This document shows, one piece after another, positions 36,471-45,003 of a stretch of DNA of 64,000 nucleotides. The notes beneath the pieces were generated by a model. It worked only from the letters and a program-made list of their open reading frames with translations, did no database searches and was not told where the DNA came from. This DNA comes from Xaviernesmea oryzae. GTDB lineage: Bacteria > Pseudomonadota > Alphaproteobacteria > Rhizobiales > Rhizobiaceae. The number at the start of each line of letters is the position of its first letter. Position 1 is the first letter of the stretch. The stretch covers positions 124,001-188,000 of the forward strand of contig NZ_FOAM01000001.1 of the NCBI RefSeq assembly GCF_900109605.1. Direction: 5' to 3'. Position numbers and translations under genes: made by a program.

Positions 36471-37094
36471 TTAGCCGGCACGCGCGGCGCGCAACGCCGT
36501 GGAGCTCAGGGGCGAGCGGGGGCCGTGGATGAAGGTCCAGGCCGGTGCCCTGCGGAAGGCCAACGTTGCCGCATCCTCTTCGTCGACACGGGCATAGTCG
36601 AAGGTGCGGGCCATTTTGGAGGAGAGATAGGAAAGGGTTGCGCCTGGCCGGTCGATCACCGCGATCGGCACCTTGCCGACGATTTCGCGCCAGCGCTGCC
36701 AGCGGTCGAAGCTCATGAGGTTGTCGGCGCCCATGATCCAGATGAAGCGCACGGCCGGATTGCGCGCGCGGATGCGTTCGATCGTCTGCGCCGTGAAGCT
36801 TGCCGGAAGGGACGCCTCGAAGGCCGTGACCTTGATGCGTGGATCATGCACCATCGCCTCGCTGGCGGCGATCCGTTCGCTCAACGGCGCGAGATTGCTG
36901 CGGCTCTTCAGCGGATTGCCTGGCGTCACCATCCACCACAATTGCTGCAGCCGCAGCCGGCGCAGCGCGATATCGGCCACGAGCTGGTGGCCGGCATGGG
37001 GCGGATTGAACGAGCCGCCGAACAGGCCGACGATCATGCCCTGCTCGGCATGCGGCATGACCAGATAGCGGCGCGCGACGGGTTCTTCTTCCAC
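36471..37094 (-). CDS. nadD: Nicotinate-nucleotide adenylyltransferase
   Basis: The 207-residue enzyme has the nucleotidyltransferase signature GLFGGSFNPPHAGH (GxFDPxHxGH type) and the C-terminal SSTxLR segment (SPLSSTALRAARAG). It forms deamido-NAD from nicotinate mononucleotide and ATP. GTG 37094, one base after the proA stop, is preferred to the out-of-context longer frame; ATG 37058 is an alternative. The tight junction with proA indicates co-transcription. Confidence 0.93.
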   Translation of the reverse strand: MEEEPVARRYLVMPHAEQGMIVGLFGGSFNPPHAGHQLVADIALRRLRLQQLWWMVTPGNPLKSRSNLAPLSERIAASEAMVHDPRIKVTAFEASLPASFTAQTIERIRARNPAVRFIWIMGADNLMSFDRWQRWREIVGKVPIAVIDRPGATLSYLSSKMARTFDYARVDEEDAATLAFRRAPAWTFIHGPRSPLSSTALRAARAG

Positions 37095-37095
37095 T

Positions 37096-38439
37096 CTACG
37101 GCCTGATCTGACCGGTGCCATGCACCCTGTATTTGAAGGAGGTGAGCTGCTCCACCCCCACGGGCCCGCGCGCATGCATCTTGCCGGTGGCAATGCCGAT
37201 CTCGCCGCCCATGCCGAACTCGCCGCCATCGGCAAACTGCGTGGAGGCGTTGTGCAGCAGGATGGCGGAATCGACCTCCGCGAAGAAGCGCTCGACCACG
37301 CGCGCGTCCTCGGCGATCACTGCCTCCGTATGCGATGAAGACCAGCGGGCGATATGGGCAATCGCGCCGTCGATGCCGTCGACCAGCGCGACCGAAATCA
37401 CCGCATCGAGATATTCCGTTGCCCAATCCGCATCCGTCGCAGGCTTTAGTGCCGGCATGATGCGGCACAGTGCGGCATCGGCACGCACCTCGCAGCCGGC
37501 CGCCAGCAGCGCCTCGACCAGCGGACGGGCCAGGCGCTCGGCTTCGCTAGAGTCGATCAGCAGGGTTTCAGCTGCGCCGCAAATGCCGGTGCGCCGCATC
37601 TTGGCGTTGACGACGATCTTGAGCGCCATGTCGAGCTCGGCCGAGCGGTCGACATAGACGTGGCAGAGACCTTCGAGATGGGCGAAGACCGGCACGCGGG
37701 CTTCGGCCTGAACGCGGGCAACCAGACTCTTGCCGCCGCGCGGCACGATAACGTCGATCGCGCCCGACAGGCCCGAGAGCATGGCACCGACGGCTGCCCG
37801 GTCCGTGACAGGCACGAGTTGGATCGCATGCTCTGGAAGACCGGCCGTCTTCAGCCCTTCGACCAAGCAGGCATGGATGGCGCGTGAGGAATGAACACTG
37901 TCCGAGCCGCCGCGCAGGATCACGGCATTGCCGGCCTTGAGGCACAGCGCGCCGGCATCCGCCGTCACGTTCGGCCGGCTTTCATAGATCACGCCGATAA
38001 CGCCGAGCGGCGTGCGCACGCGCTCGATCTGCAGCCCGTTCGGCCGCTCCCAAGCGGCGATCACCGTTCCCACGGGATCGGGCAAGGCGGCAATGTCGCG
38101 CAGCGCGCCAGCCATGTCGGCGAGGCGCTTGGGGTTGAGAATCAGACGGTCGAGAAAGGAACCGGCGATACCGGCCGCCTCGGCCGCCGCGACATCGCTG
38201 GCATTGGCGGCGAGAATCTCTGCCTGCCGGGCCAGGATCGCATCGGCCATCGCGTTCAGTGCGGCATTCTTCCGTGCGCCCGTCGCGGTGGCCAGCGGAT
38301 AGCGGGCAGCGCGGGCGCGGGCGCCGATCTCGGCCATCAACGCTTCGACGGAGGTGGGTTCAGCCGTGCCCTGCGGCGGCAGCCCGGACTCGTCGCGCGT
38401 GTTCGTCGCGCGCGGGGATGTTTCGATCCGGTCAAGCAT
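37096..38439 (-). CDS. proA: Gamma-glutamyl phosphate reductase
   Basis: The 447-residue protein is an ALDH-superfamily ProA with the family segments [31 protein letters not shown] and the catalytic Cys in [13 protein letters not shown]. It reduces gamma-glutamyl phosphate to glutamate semialdehyde for proline synthesis. The start at 38439 is preceded by AAGGAG, and the first eight codons overlap the end of proB, so the two proline enzymes are translationally coupled. Confidence 0.96.
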   Translation of the reverse strand: MLDRIETSPRATNTRDESGLPPQGTAEPTSVEALMAEIGARARAARYPLATATGARKNAALNAMADAILARQAEILAANASDVAAAEAAGIAGSFLDRLILNPKRLADMAGALRDIAALPDPVGTVIAAWERPNGLQIERVRTPLGVIGVIYESRPNVTADAGALCLKAGNAVILRGGSDSVHSSRAIHACLVEGLKTAGLPEHAIQLVPVTDRAAVGAMLSGLSGAIDVIVPRGGKSLVARVQAEARVPVFAHLEGLCHVYVDRSAELDMALKIVVNAKMRRTGICGAAETLLIDSSEAERLARPLVEALLAAGCEVRADAALCRIMPALKPATDADWATEYLDAVISVALVDGIDGAIAHIARWSSSHTEAVIAEDARVVERFFAEVDSAILLHNASTQFADGGEFGMGGEIGIATGKMHARGPVGVEQLTSFKYRVHGTGQIRP

Positions 38440-39604
38440 CGGCAGGGCTCCTTTCCGTGGCAATGTGGGACAAACTCGTTAACGCCGTCATCACCATGTC
38501 GTCGCGATGCACGACGGCGGAGCGTCCGGCATGGCCGAGGATCTCTGCGATCTCGCTGGAGCGGCGGCCGGCGATCTGGCGCATCTCGTCGGCATCATAG
38601 CCCGCCAGCCCGCGCGCAAGCTCGCGCCCGTCCAGCGCATGGATGGCGATGGTGTCGCCCCGGCTGAAGCTGCCGGAAATCTCGCGCAGACCAGCTGGAA
38701 GCAAGCTTTTGCCGGCGTGCAGGGCGGCTTCCGCCCCGGCATCGACCTGAATGTGCCCGGCAGGCTGGAGCTGGCCGGCGATCCAGGTCTTGCGGGCGGT
38801 GACGGGTGCGCGCGACGGCGCGAAATAGGAGGAGCGGGCGCCTTCGCCCAGCACGCGCAGGGGATGATCGACCTTGCCCGAGGCGATGATCATGGCGCAG
38901 CCGGCCGTCGTCGCGATCTTGCCGGCATCGATCTTGGTGCGCATGCCGCCACGCGACAGCTCCGAGGCCGCGCCGCCGGCCATGGCCTCGATCTCGGGCG
39001 TGATCGCCTCGATCAGCGGCAGGAATTGCGCGTTCGGATCCAGATGCGGCGGGGCGGTGTAAAGCCCGTCAATATCGGAAAGAAGCACCAGGAGATCGGC
39101 GCCGGCCATGGTGGCGACGCGGGCGGCCAGCCGGTCATTGTCGCCATAGCGGATCTCGGAGGTGGCGACCGTGTCGTTCTCGTTGATGATCGGCACGGCG
39201 CCGAGCTTCAACAGCTGGTTCAGCGTCGCGCGGGCATTGAGATAGCGCCGCCGCTCTTCCGTATCGCCCAGCGTCAGCAGGATCTGGCCGGCGACGATGG
39301 CGTCGGCCGAGAGGCTTTCCGACCAGGCGCGGGCGAGCGCGATCTGCCCGACCGCCGCCGCCGCCTGGCTTTCCTCCAGCTTCAAGGTGCCGGCCGCGAG
39401 GTTCAAGACCGAGCGGCCGAGCGCGATCGCGCCGGAGGAGACGACCAGAACCTCGACGCCCGCCTTGCGAAGCGCCGCGATATCAGCGCAGATCGACCGC
39501 AGCCAGGCGGCTTTCAGCCCCGACGCCCGATCGACCAGCAGCGCCGAACCGATCTTGATGACGATCCGGCGATGCCGATCGAGCGGTTTGCGGCGGGTCG
39601 TCAT
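38432..39604 (-). CDS. proB: Glutamate 5-kinase with C-terminal PUA domain
   Basis: The 390-residue protein has the amino-acid kinase core ([60 protein letters not shown]) and a C-terminal PUA domain (about residues 295-375; [21 protein letters not shown]). It performs the first step of proline synthesis and is normally feedback-inhibited by proline. It begins two bases after the obgE stop and overlaps proA. Confidence 0.96.
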   Translation of the reverse strand: MTTRRKPLDRHRRIVIKIGSALLVDRASGLKAAWLRSICADIAALRKAGVEVLVVSSGAIALGRSVLNLAAGTLKLEESQAAAAVGQIALARAWSESLSADAIVAGQILLTLGDTEERRRYLNARATLNQLLKLGAVPIINENDTVATSEIRYGDNDRLAARVATMAGADLLVLLSDIDGLYTAPPHLDPNAQFLPLIEAITPEIEAMAGGAASELSRGGMRTKIDAGKIATTAGCAMIIASGKVDHPLRVLGEGARSSYFAPSRAPVTARKTWIAGQLQPAGHIQVDAGAEAALHAGKSLLPAGLREISGSFSRGDTIAIHALDGRELARGLAGYDADEMRQIAGRRSSEIAEILGHAGRSAVVHRDDMVMTALTSLSHIATERSPADA

Positions 39605-39606
39605 GC

Positions 39607-40746
<1,140 letters not shown>

Positions 40747-40781
40747 TCAAAGACAATCGGCGCGCAAAGGCGCCGTCAGAG

Positions 40782-40809
40782 GGCGCGCGGCCGGTCGAGA
40801 CCGCGCGCC
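40782..40809. other. GC-rich hairpin between GNAT gene and obgE
   Basis: GGCGCGCGG and CCGCGCGCC form a perfect nine-pair stem with a ten-base loop. There is no T-run, so it is not a standard intrinsic terminator. It lies 53 bases after the GNAT stop. Confidence 0.45.
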
Positions 40810-40862
40810 GGATTTCGTCATGGGGCCGCCTGGCCGCTCTTTACGGCCATTCCCCTGGATCG

Positions 40863-41438
40863 CTAGGCCCGCCGCAGGCTGGCGGCGTCAATCCGGCTTT
40901 CGATCATCATCACCATGCGGCCGCGGGCTTCGAGAAAGCGCTCGTCGCAGCCGGAAACGGTGAAGCCGAGCCCTGCCTGGAGTTTGAGCGCCGGGGCATC
41001 GTCGGCCGGCACCCTGCTCAGAACCCGGGCATCGGGCATGCGCTGGAAGAACCGGTCGAGCGCGGCGGACACCGCCATCCGGCCAAATCCTTTCCGCCAA
41101 TAAAAGCGGTTCACCCAGTATTCGATGGTCCAGGCGCCGTCTCGCGGCACGATCGAGACCACGCCGATCAGCACATCATCGGCCATGGTGACGGCGAACA
41201 GCCAGCCGGGCAGCATGCCCGACGTGGCGCAGACCAGCCAGTCCAGCGCATCCTGGCGAAAATAGGGGACAGGCACATGCGCCAGCATGCGCGCAACCTG
41301 TGCATCGGCGAGCGACAGGCCGATGGCATCGGCATCGGCGAGGCGCAAAGGCCGCAGGATCACACGTTCGCCCGCGACCAGCGGCGCCATGCCGGGATCG
41401 CGCGCGAGCGGCCGGGTGAGAGCAGGGGCAGCGCTCAT
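40863..41438 (-). CDS. GNAT family N-acetyltransferase
   Basis: The 191-residue protein is a RimJ/RimL-like acetyltransferase: VILRPLRLADADAI at the front, IEYWVNRFYWRKGFGRMAVSAALDRFF as the acetyl-CoA loop, and LKLQAGLGFTVSG near the end. The acetyl-CoA motif is somewhat degenerate (RKGFGR instead of RGxGxA). Its ATG overlaps the stop of the upstream GNAT gene as ATGA, so the two acetyltransferases are coupled. The substrate is unknown. Confidence 0.85.
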   Translation of the reverse strand: MSAAPALTRPLARDPGMAPLVAGERVILRPLRLADADAIGLSLADAQVARMLAHVPVPYFRQDALDWLVCATSGMLPGWLFAVTMADDVLIGVVSIVPRDGAWTIEYWVNRFYWRKGFGRMAVSAALDRFFQRMPDARVLSRVPADDAPALKLQAGLGFTVSGCDERFLEARGRMVMMIESRIDAASLRRA

Positions 41439-42070
41439 CGTCCGGTCCCCCAGCTCTTCAGCGACATCCAGATCTTGCGGTCCAGTCGATACCATTCCAC
41501 CGGCACCATGGTGCCGAGCGCCAGAGACTGGGCAAGCCCCGAGCCCTGGAACTGGAAGCCGCACTTCTGGATAACCCGGCGCGAGGCGATGTTCATGACC
41601 CGGCAGCGCGCATCGATCCGGTCGATATCGCGCGTGCGGAAGGCCATGTCGATCAGCGTCTGCGCGGCTTCCGTTCCGTAACCCCTGTTCCAATAGGGCT
41701 CGCCCAGCCAATAACCGAGCTCGACCGTCTGCGAATCGCTATGCGGCTCGATCCCGCAGCAGCCGACGAAGGCGCCGTTGTCCGCTTTCGTAATGGCATA
41801 GACGCACTTGCCCATCGTGCCCGCCTGCGAACGTCGCACGAAATCGGCGGCGTCGGCCACGGTGTAGGGATGCGGCATGCGCGACACCATCGTGGCAATG
41901 TTGGGATTATTGGCAAGATGGGCAAGGGCGTCGATGTCATCTTCATGCGGGGCGCGTAGCACCAGCCGGGAAGACAATAAGACGGGGCAATCGCGCCCGG
42001 GCCTGGTGGAGGGCCTGGGCCTCTCCTCGGGCGACCTTATCGGATCGTCCCGCAATAATTCGGTCTGCAT
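41435..42070 (-). CDS. GNAT family N-acetyltransferase
   Basis: The 211-residue protein is a RimJ/RimL-type acetyltransferase: LVLRAPHEDDIDALAHL, VELGYWLGEPYWNRGYGTEAAQTLI (acetyl-CoA loop) and NIASRRVIQKCGFQFQG. ATG 42070 is preceded by AAGGAG and is preferred to the longer frame from 42160, which runs through the rpmA terminator hairpin. It is the first gene of a pair with the next GNAT gene. A ribosomal-protein or small-molecule target cannot be decided. Confidence 0.87.
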   Translation of the reverse strand: MQTELLRDDPIRSPEERPRPSTRPGRDCPVLLSSRLVLRAPHEDDIDALAHLANNPNIATMVSRMPHPYTVADAADFVRRSQAGTMGKCVYAITKADNGAFVGCCGIEPHSDSQTVELGYWLGEPYWNRGYGTEAAQTLIDMAFRTRDIDRIDARCRVMNIASRRVIQKCGFQFQGSGLAQSLALGTMVPVEWYRLDRKIWMSLKSWGTGR

Positions 42071-42092
42071 CTCGGTTCTCCTTCGAGGCAAG

Positions 42093-42130
42093 AAAAAAGG
42101 GAAGGTGGGTCTTGCCCCATCTTCCCTTTT
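42093..42130 (-). terminator. Intrinsic terminator downstream of rplU-rpmA
   Basis: On the minus strand AAAAGGGAAGATGGGG and CCCACCTTCCCTTTT form a long stem with a short loop, followed by a T-run. It lies 75 bases after the rpmA stop and just upstream of the GNAT ribosome site. Confidence 0.9.
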
Positions 42131-42204
42131 GGATGCCTGGACTCTGAACCTTGAGAGCACCAGCCGGGTCGATGAGACGCCGGCTGTTTTAGAGCGCTAC
42201 CGGC

Positions 42205-42474
42205 TTATTCCGCTGCTTCGGCTTTCGGCATGACAGACACGTACACGCGGCCATTGGCCTTCGTACGGAAATTCACATTGCCTGCCGTCAGCGCAAAAAT
42301 CGTGTGGTCCTTGCCGAGGCCGACATTGGCGCCCGGATGCCACTTGGTGCCGCGCTGGCGCAAAATGATGTTGCCCGGAATGACGGTTTCGCCACCGAAC
42401 TTCTTCACGCCAAGACGCTTGGACTCGGAATCGCGACCGTTGCGCGAGGAGCCGCCTGCTTTTTTATGTGCCAT
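42205..42474 (-). CDS. rpmA: Large-subunit ribosomal protein bL27
   Basis: The 89-residue protein begins [20 protein letters not shown] and continues with [28 protein letters not shown], the standard bL27 sequence. It lies 41 bases downstream of rplU, the normal L21-L27 operon, and is followed by an intrinsic terminator. Confidence 0.98.
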   Translation of the reverse strand: MAHKKAGGSSRNGRDSESKRLGVKKFGGETVIPGNIILRQRGTKWHPGANVGLGKDHTIFALTAGNVNFRTKANGRVYVSVMPKAEAAE

Positions 42475-42515
42475 GGGTGTTCTCCTTTAGATCCTGATTG
42501 ACTGAACCCGAGCGC

Positions 42516-42848
42516 TTACTGCGCGGCCTTGGAGCCGGCGCCGGCGATGTCCAGGATACGGACGGTCGTCTGGTGCTGGCGATGGCCACGGATGCGCTTG
42601 GAATTCTGGCGGCGACGCTTCTTGAAGGAGAGAACCTTCTTGGCGCGGCTCTGCGAGACGACTTCGGCGCTGACCAGGGCACCTTCCACGAAGGGGGCGC
42701 CGATCTTGGCATCGGCGCCGACGCCGACCATCAGGATTTCCGTGAATTCGATCTTGTCGCCTTCGACACCGTCGAGCTTCTCGATGGTGATGACGTCGTT
42801 GGCGGCCACGCGGTACTGCTTACCGCCGGTCTTGATGACTGCGAACAT
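42516..42848 (-). CDS. rplU: Large-subunit ribosomal protein bL21
   Basis: The 110-residue protein starts [20 protein letters not shown] and contains the basic [22 protein letters not shown]-binding segment typical of bL21. The C-terminus is slightly extended (AGAGSKAAQ), as in other alphaproteobacteria. It is the first gene of the L21-L27 unit; AAGGAA precedes the ATG. Confidence 0.98.
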   Translation of the reverse strand: MFAVIKTGGKQYRVAANDVITIEKLDGVEGDKIEFTEILMVGVGADAKIGAPFVEGALVSAEVVSQSRAKKVLSFKKRRRQNSKRIRGHRQHQTTVRILDIAGAGSKAAQ

Positions 42849-43247
42849 CGTTCTTTCCTTATGTTCGGACCGGCTCTACGCGACAGACCCGGGCAAGCCC
42901 CAGGCAAAGGCGCGGCCGTCTTTTTCCAGTCGGAGGGAGGCGGACGAGGCAATCATCCACCGGTGAACAGGCTCAAAAAGCCTGGAAAGATCCGCAAGTC
43001 CTAACGGACGCAGCTCTGACCCGCGCGGTTTACGGGATGGTCGCAATTCTGTCAAGGTGATGCCGCGCGAATATGTCAAGCCATCGAGCGGCCGAAGTCG
43101 TGGACAAGCGCTTGGCCGAAGCCACCCTGCCCGCCTCTTGGCGACCTTGCCGCGCCCTACTGCTGAAAACTTCTTTCGAAACACTCTTGTCACACACGCC
43201 AACTGCCGCTATGAACCGCCCGCGCTCACAGCGCCGACCAGCCCCGC
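42849..43247. other. Intergenic stretch between rplU and tRNA-Ser
   Basis: No gene is supported in these 399 bases. It must hold the promoters for rplU-rpmA (minus) and for the tRNA gene (plus). I could not identify convincing -35/-10 boxes. Confidence 0.4.
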
Positions 43248-43337
43248 GGAGAGGTGGCAGAGTGGTTGAATGCACCGCACTCGAAATGCGGCATGGGTGC
43301 AAGCCCATCGGGGGTTCGAATCCCCCCCTCTCCGCCA
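43248..43337 (+). tRNA. tRNA-Ser (anticodon CGA)
   Basis: The 90-base gene folds with acceptor arms GGAGAGG and CCTCTCC, discriminator G and an encoded CCA (43335-43337). The anticodon arm CCGCA-CTCGAAA-TGCGG carries CGA, reading UCG codons. There is a long class II variable arm (TGGG...CCCA) and the T-loop GTTCGAATC. The DNA downstream changes to mobile-element content, so the 3' half is the likely attachment site. Confidence 0.97.
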
Positions 43338-43510
43338 CTTCCTATTGTTTTTGCTGGTAAATTTCGTCTTTCTTCGCCTTTGCCCTAATCTGCGCCCTAA
43401 CTCGACTCGGCACTCGCTGCTCTTGAGACGGCCTGATGCAATCACGAAGAGGTGAAGAGAGTCTGCGGTGGCTAATCAACTGCCGGTTACTGAGGTTTTT
43501 CAATGACTAA

Positions 43511-43553
43511 GACATTTTGTATGTCATTTGTATGCCATGAGTATGCTACTAAG
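43511..43553. promoter_or_regulatory. Operator-like palindrome plus direct repeats upstream of the first island gene
   Basis: GACATTTTGTATGTCAT contains the inverted repeat GACAT-N5-ATGTC. It is followed by further TGTATGCCA and AGTATGCTA copies at about one helical turn. The 17-base core matches 16 of 17 bases of a site at 50613-50629. It lies about 100 bases upstream of the excisionase-like gene. Confidence 0.5.
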
Positions 43554-43635
43554 TAATTGATATTTCTGAATAAATTTCATTTTCTACCTCCTCGTGCCAT
43601 GTTATCACTCCTGAGCTTTTCACAGGAGGTCGAAG

Positions 43636-43869
43636 ATGGATGCCATACCCGCCGCACTGTCAGTCCCTGCCGCTTCACGGTATCTCGGCATTTCGCGAGC
43701 AAGCCTTTACCGTCTTATCAAGACTGGTGCGCTTGTCCCCGCTAAAGTCGGCGGCCGAACGCTAATCCGTCGCGTCGATGCCGATGCATTCCTTGAGGGC
43801 GCCGTCTCAGATCCGCGCAAGTCCCATAGTGCCTCTGAGGGCGCAGAAGTTGCGGGGATCTTTGGCTGA
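43636..43869 (+). CDS. Excisionase/AlpA-like HTH DNA-binding protein
   Basis: The 77-residue protein has a MerR-type helix-turn-helix (ALSVPAASRYLGISRASLYRLIKTGALVPAKVGGRTLIRRVDADAFLE), the pattern of excisionase-family recombination directionality factors. AGGAGG precedes the ATG at a good distance. It is the first gene of the element beside the tRNA, where such a factor is expected, although no integrase adjoins it. Its stop and the next start overlap (TGATG). It could regulate its own promoter through the repeats at 43511-43553. Confidence 0.8.
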   Translation: MDAIPAALSVPAASRYLGISRASLYRLIKTGALVPAKVGGRTLIRRVDADAFLEGAVSDPRKSHSASEGAEVAGIFG

Positions 43870-44693
43870 TGCTCCAGACGCGCCTGACCAATCCTAATCC
43901 TAAGAGCTTCCTGGCGTTTGCCTGTCGTGCCAAGGAGTGGCTCCAGCTGCCCAACGTGGACCTCGCCAGACAGCGATTGCAAGCAGCGTTCTCACTTGAG
44001 CAAGAGGTCATAAGGCGTATAGCCTCACAGGAGGGTATAGAACAGGCGATCAGTTACGCAGCCGGAATGATCGTCTACGGGCATCGAACGCCGATCGATT
44101 TCTGTGCTGTCCCGAAAATTGCCGACTGGCGGCCAGCGAGGAGCTCGCTGCTCGAAATCGTCGTTGGCTCATATATAATTTCGGCTCAATCCCCGCGACC
44201 ATACATAAATACAGCGCGTTTCCTCAGTCGAGGAGTGCCGAATGATCAGGCCAAAAACAAGTTCACCGATGACCATGTGAGGCGTGCATTGCGCACGTTC
44301 GCTGCGCAATCCGCGCGGCGACCACAGACGGTGTCCAGAGGCCAATTGGCCCTTTCACCATTGGAAATTCAGTGCGCATGTTTCGCTAATGAAGTGCGGT
44401 TCTTAGACGCATTGTGGGCAAAAGCGAAATCTCGGCTCAGCTCGACGATAAGGCCAGGGCAGATCTCTCCGAGGTCACCAGATGCCGAGACTGCGGATAA
44501 GCTGGCTGTTGATGGCAGTCTATTCGACTGGCAACGCGAGTTGGAAGCCGACCCTCCGTTCGAGCCGACTTTGCCCAACCTTCCAAAAGGCTTGATCGAG
44601 GTCGTAATCCGCGAGTTGCGCGAGCGACATAGGAGTGCAGCGCTCCGCGAAAATCTAGCATCCAAAGGCACTGTTTTCGCCACGCGCAGTTGA
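43869..44693 (+). CDS. Hypothetical island protein, 274 aa
   Basis: Translation is coupled to the preceding HTH gene through a TGATG overlap. The protein is soluble, without signal peptide or membrane segment. Features are a central FCAVPKIADWRPARSSLLEIVVGSYIISAQSPRPYINTARFLSRG region and a helical C-terminus (GLIEVVIRELRERHRSAALRE). No catalytic motif or family is recognised. Its place between two HTH genes and the replication gene suggests a role in element maintenance or regulation, which is inference only. Confidence 0.65.
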   Translation: MLQTRLTNPNPKSFLAFACRAKEWLQLPNVDLARQRLQAAFSLEQEVIRRIASQEGIEQAISYAAGMIVYGHRTPIDFCAVPKIADWRPARSSLLEIVVGSYIISAQSPRPYINTARFLSRGVPNDQAKNKFTDDHVRRALRTFAAQSARRPQTVSRGQLALSPLEIQCACFANEVRFLDALWAKAKSRLSSTIRPGQISPRSPDAETADKLAVDGSLFDWQRELEADPPFEPTLPNLPKGLIEVVIRELRERHRSAALRENLASKGTVFATRS

Positions 44694-44726
44694 GCAATCT
44701 CCACTGGCTAGATGCAGGAGACTGAA

Positions 44727-44957
44727 ATGCCCATTGCAGATCATCGGCCCCTTGAGCCGGAGGCCCTGACAATTGCGGAGGCTGCCGGCGTCATCGGCCG
44801 CTCGCCCACTTGGGTACGGCAACAAAGAGAGCTTGGCTCTCTTGAGCCTGCGCAGATCAACGGCAGGCAGGCGGTTACAACGGCAAGTCTGCTGGCATGG
44901 GCGCTGCGGTCGCACCCAGGTCCAAGGCTCCGCATAGTCGTAAATAACCTAAAATAG
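44727..44957 (+). CDS. Small HTH-type protein, 76 aa
   Basis: ATG 44727 follows AGGAG, making it better than the ATG at 44712. The protein has an excisionase-like HTH (LTIAEAAGVIGRSPTWVRQQRELGSLEPAQINGRQAVTTASLLAWAL), with the recognition-helix residues SPTWVRQQ. It may help regulate replication or excision genes. It ends 46 bases before the replication gene, so the run of four genes probably forms one transcript. Confidence 0.65.
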   Translation: MPIADHRPLEPEALTIAEAAGVIGRSPTWVRQQRELGSLEPAQINGRQAVTTASLLAWALRSHPGPRLRIVVNNLK

Positions 44958-45003
44958 AAAGCCGGCGCACATTGCCATGTGCGACCGGCTGGAAGGTGTC
45001 TTT

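Noticed and set aside
42093-42160. Upstream extension of the GNAT gene through 42160
   Set aside because: It would translate through the rpmA terminator hairpin; ATG 42070 has a strong AAGGAG.
43209-43445. Minus-strand frame across the tRNA (contains GGDSNPR)
   Set aside because: This peptide is the familiar false translation of the antisense of a tRNA gene.
43338-43635. Possible integrase remnant directly after the tRNA
   Set aside because: I looked for tyrosine-recombinase C-terminal motifs (HxLRH, Tyr box) on both strands and found none.
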